Source: Blastocatellia bacterium
Lineage (GTDB): Bacteria; Acidobacteriota; Blastocatellia; Chloracidobacteriales; Chloracidobacteriaceae
Direction of reading: 5' to 3'
Length of the DNA stretch: 64,000 nt
Assembly: GCA_019695185.1 (NCBI GenBank)
Contig: JAIBAN010000030.1
Location: forward strand, 1 to 64,000
The notes beneath the pieces are model-generated. The model saw only the letters and a program-made list of their open reading frames with translations. It was not told where the DNA came from and did no database searches. Below, one piece after another: positions 62,542-64,000 of the stretch (positions are counted from its first letter, which is position 1; every line of letters starts with the position of its first letter). The position numbers were made by a program, and so were the translations under genes.

Positions 62542-63270
62542 CTACCAGGAACGTTTTCGTTTTTCGGTTCCCAGGACCTGCCCGGTTTCCGCGTTCAGAC
62601 GACTGACAAAAAGTGGATGGCCCAGGTCGTTGATGGTCCAGCGGAACTCCACCGTTGTTCCTTTCAAGGTGAAACCAATGCTGACTGATGCAGTGATGAG
62701 TTTGTCCCTGGGGCGCAATTTTTGCTGCCACACCTTTTTGCCGGTTGCCCAATCAAAGCGGGCCATGCTGTCGCCTGTTCCGAAAAAAAGTCCGGCACCG
62801 GATTTACCCCCATGCACCGTATCGCCATTTGGGTTGAGGACCGGCTTGGTCCATTTGGGGGTCATCTTCGTCACGTCCCACAGCGTCATTTCATAGGAAT
62901 ACCCTTTGTCCGGTTTGTCAGAGAGCAGGGTGGCCACTGTCAGCAATTCATTTTCAACCTGAATGAAGCTCATTCCACGAAAGGTCAATCCGGCAAAACC
63001 GGGGCACTGAAAGGTAATGGTTTTGGTTCCGGCCTGAGTGATTTGAGTTCCCAAGCCCGTGGCGTCAATTACATACCGGTGCGCGGCAGTTTCAAACTCG
63101 ACGCTTTCGAGCGTGATGACTTCCCGTGTCTCTTTGGCCTCCTGAAAAGCAATGAGCGGTACGGTTTCGACTCCTGATTGACGTTTGGTGCGGGCCGGAA
63201 CCGTTTGGGCAACTCCGATTCCAGACAGACCCAAGCACCAGAGCACCAACAAAAAGACGGGTAATTTCAT
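62542..63270 (-). CDS. Secreted PQQ-like repeat protein
   Basis: About 242 residues. Start at 63270 after AAAGGAAT, with a signal peptide (LPVFLLVLWCLGLSGIGVAQ). The repeats DWATGKKVWQQKL and LNAETGQVLGTEK, with the x-TG-x-x-(x)W type blade ends, suggest a few PQQ-like propeller blades, far short of the eight needed for a closed propeller. It may be a fragment or a small relative. The function is unknown. Confidence 0.6.
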   Translation of the reverse strand: MKLPVFLLVLWCLGLSGIGVAQTVPARTKRQSGVETVPLIAFQEAKETREVITLESVEFETAAHRYVIDATGLGTQITQAGTKTITFQCPGFAGLTFRGMSFIQVENELLTVATLLSDKPDKGYSYEMTLWDVTKMTPKWTKPVLNPNGDTVHGGKSGAGLFFGTGDSMARFDWATGKKVWQQKLRPRDKLITASVSIGFTLKGTTVEFRWTINDLGHPLFVSRLNAETGQVLGTEKRKRSW

Positions 63271-63517
63271 GAGGGATTCCTTTTTGACGCAATTCACACA
63301 CAGGATTCAGGCGGCAATTTTCCTTTGCCCAGCATACCTTGTCCAGCCTTTGGCTATGCCGGAAATCCTTGACAAATGAATCCATTTGGCAAAAGGTTGG
63401 AAAGCAGTTGAACGAAGCGTCCGGTTGGAACTGCTCCAAACCTCATTTCAGACCGGCTTCTTCCCTTATACTTATTCATTTGCCCTCATATCATTTCGAA
63501 GATGGAGAAGCATCTAT

Positions 63518-64000
63518 ATGTATCTTGATGAGTTTAAGCGATTACTTCCGGACAATGACCCGGTCGAAACCCAGGAATGGCTCGATGCCTTTGAAGCCAT
63601 CGTGACCAACGACGGGAACGAGCGGGCTCGTTACCTGCTGCGCAAGCTGCTCAAAAAAGCGCGCCTGATGAAGGTCGGTTTGCCGGAACTCGTTCAAACC
63701 CCCTATATCAACACAATCTCCCCTGAACAGGAACCATCCTTCCCCGGTGACGAAAAGATGGAAAAACGCATCCGGCGGCTGGTTCGCTGGAATGCCGCGG
63801 TGATGGTCAGCCATGCCAATAAAATCAATCCGGGTCTCGGCGGCCACCTTTCCACCTATGCGTCATCGGCCAGCCTCTATGAAGTCGGATTCAACCATTT
63901 CTTTCGGGGAAAAGACCAGGATTCGGGCGACCAGATTTTCTATCAGGGACACGCCGCCCCCGGCATGTATGCACGGGCGTACCTCGAAGGCCGACTGGAC
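63518..64000 (+). CDS. aceE: Pyruvate dehydrogenase E1, homodimeric type (start only)
   Basis: 161 codons from the ATG at 63518 (GGAGAAG upstream) to the window edge; the gene continues outside. The sequence WLDAFEAIVTNDGNERARYLL, then YINTISPEQEPSFPGDEKMEKR, RWNAAVMVSHANK, and GLGGHLSTYASSASLYEVGFNHFF is the N-terminal half of AceE, the thiamine-dependent decarboxylase of the pyruvate dehydrogenase complex. It was not listed as an open frame of its own because it has no stop in the window. Confidence 0.93.
   Translation, partial: MYLDEFKRLLPDNDPVETQEWLDAFEAIVTNDGNERARYLLRKLLKKARLMKVGLPELVQTPYINTISPEQEPSFPGDEKMEKRIRRLVRWNAAVMVSHANKINPGLGGHLSTYASSASLYEVGFNHFFRGKDQDSGDQIFYQGHAAPGMYARAYLEGRLD

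Overview
The window looks like one contiguous stretch of a bacterial chromosome of moderate GC content. It is mostly housekeeping genes, with no phage, transposase, CRISPR array, rRNA or tRNA that I can see. The gene set points to Acidobacteriota, probably a Blastocatellia-like lineage, but this is inferred from gene content and not from a marker gene. The pointers are a winged-helix/TolB-propeller fusion, an ECF sigma factor of the TIGR02999 type beside a Pkn2-like kinase, a Roadblock/MglA pair, retropepsin-like proteases, DUF4384, DUF1684 and DUF4436 proteins, and the PhaR/phasin pair.

Layout. 66-7667 (all minus): serA, a hypothetical gene, two paralogous small membrane proteins, a PAP2 phosphatase, a UvrD/PcrA helicase, an NfeD-like protein and a LolA-like secreted protein. 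7998-11506 (plus): a phospholipid N-methyltransferase-like gene, phaR with a two-operator promoter, a phasin and ispH. 11596-14032: a divergent retropepsin and a zinc-finger/Yip1 membrane protein. 14108-22495 (minus): ftsH, tilS, a SUKH-like protein, a Wzz-like protein, biotin carboxylase, two small proteins and a CDP-alcohol phosphatidyltransferase. 22733-27917 (plus): rpmE, prfA, a Nudix hydrolase, the membrane pyrophosphatase and a membrane protein. secA follows on the minus strand. 31505-38869 (plus): a Roadblock protein, an MglA GTPase, fabI, hbd, crt, a DUF1684 protein, an S41 protease and rlmB. 39087-43352 (minus): a sigma-54 two-component cassette and its likely target. 43533-50722 (plus): a signalling island with the winged-helix/TolB protein, ECF sigma factor, Ser/Thr kinase and two secreted DUF4384 proteins. 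50815-64000: alaS, DUF4436, M23 peptidase, AraC regulator, DUF1439-like lipoprotein, GH13 hydrolase, HEAT-repeat protein, a PQQ-like protein and the start of aceE.

Three things stand out. (1) A histidine kinase/NtrC-type regulator pair (41865-43352 and 40374-41735) has a canonical -24/-12 sigma-54 promoter in front of the kinase gene. A near-identical one lies in front of the next gene downstream, which encodes a secreted protein built from three copies of a beta-rich repeat. This looks like a self-contained, self-amplifying envelope-response circuit. (2) About fifteen gaps between genes are filled, often from stop codon to start codon, by elements made of 7-bp (once 9-bp) tandem repeats. In most of them the same unit recurs in inverted orientation on the other side of a short core. 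The unit differs from element to element, but the architecture stays the same. (3) The phaR promoter carries two copies of a TAACGC-N3-GCGTTA operator 34 bp apart, the second inside the promoter itself.

Limits: functions come from motifs read by eye. No database search, alignment or structure prediction was run.
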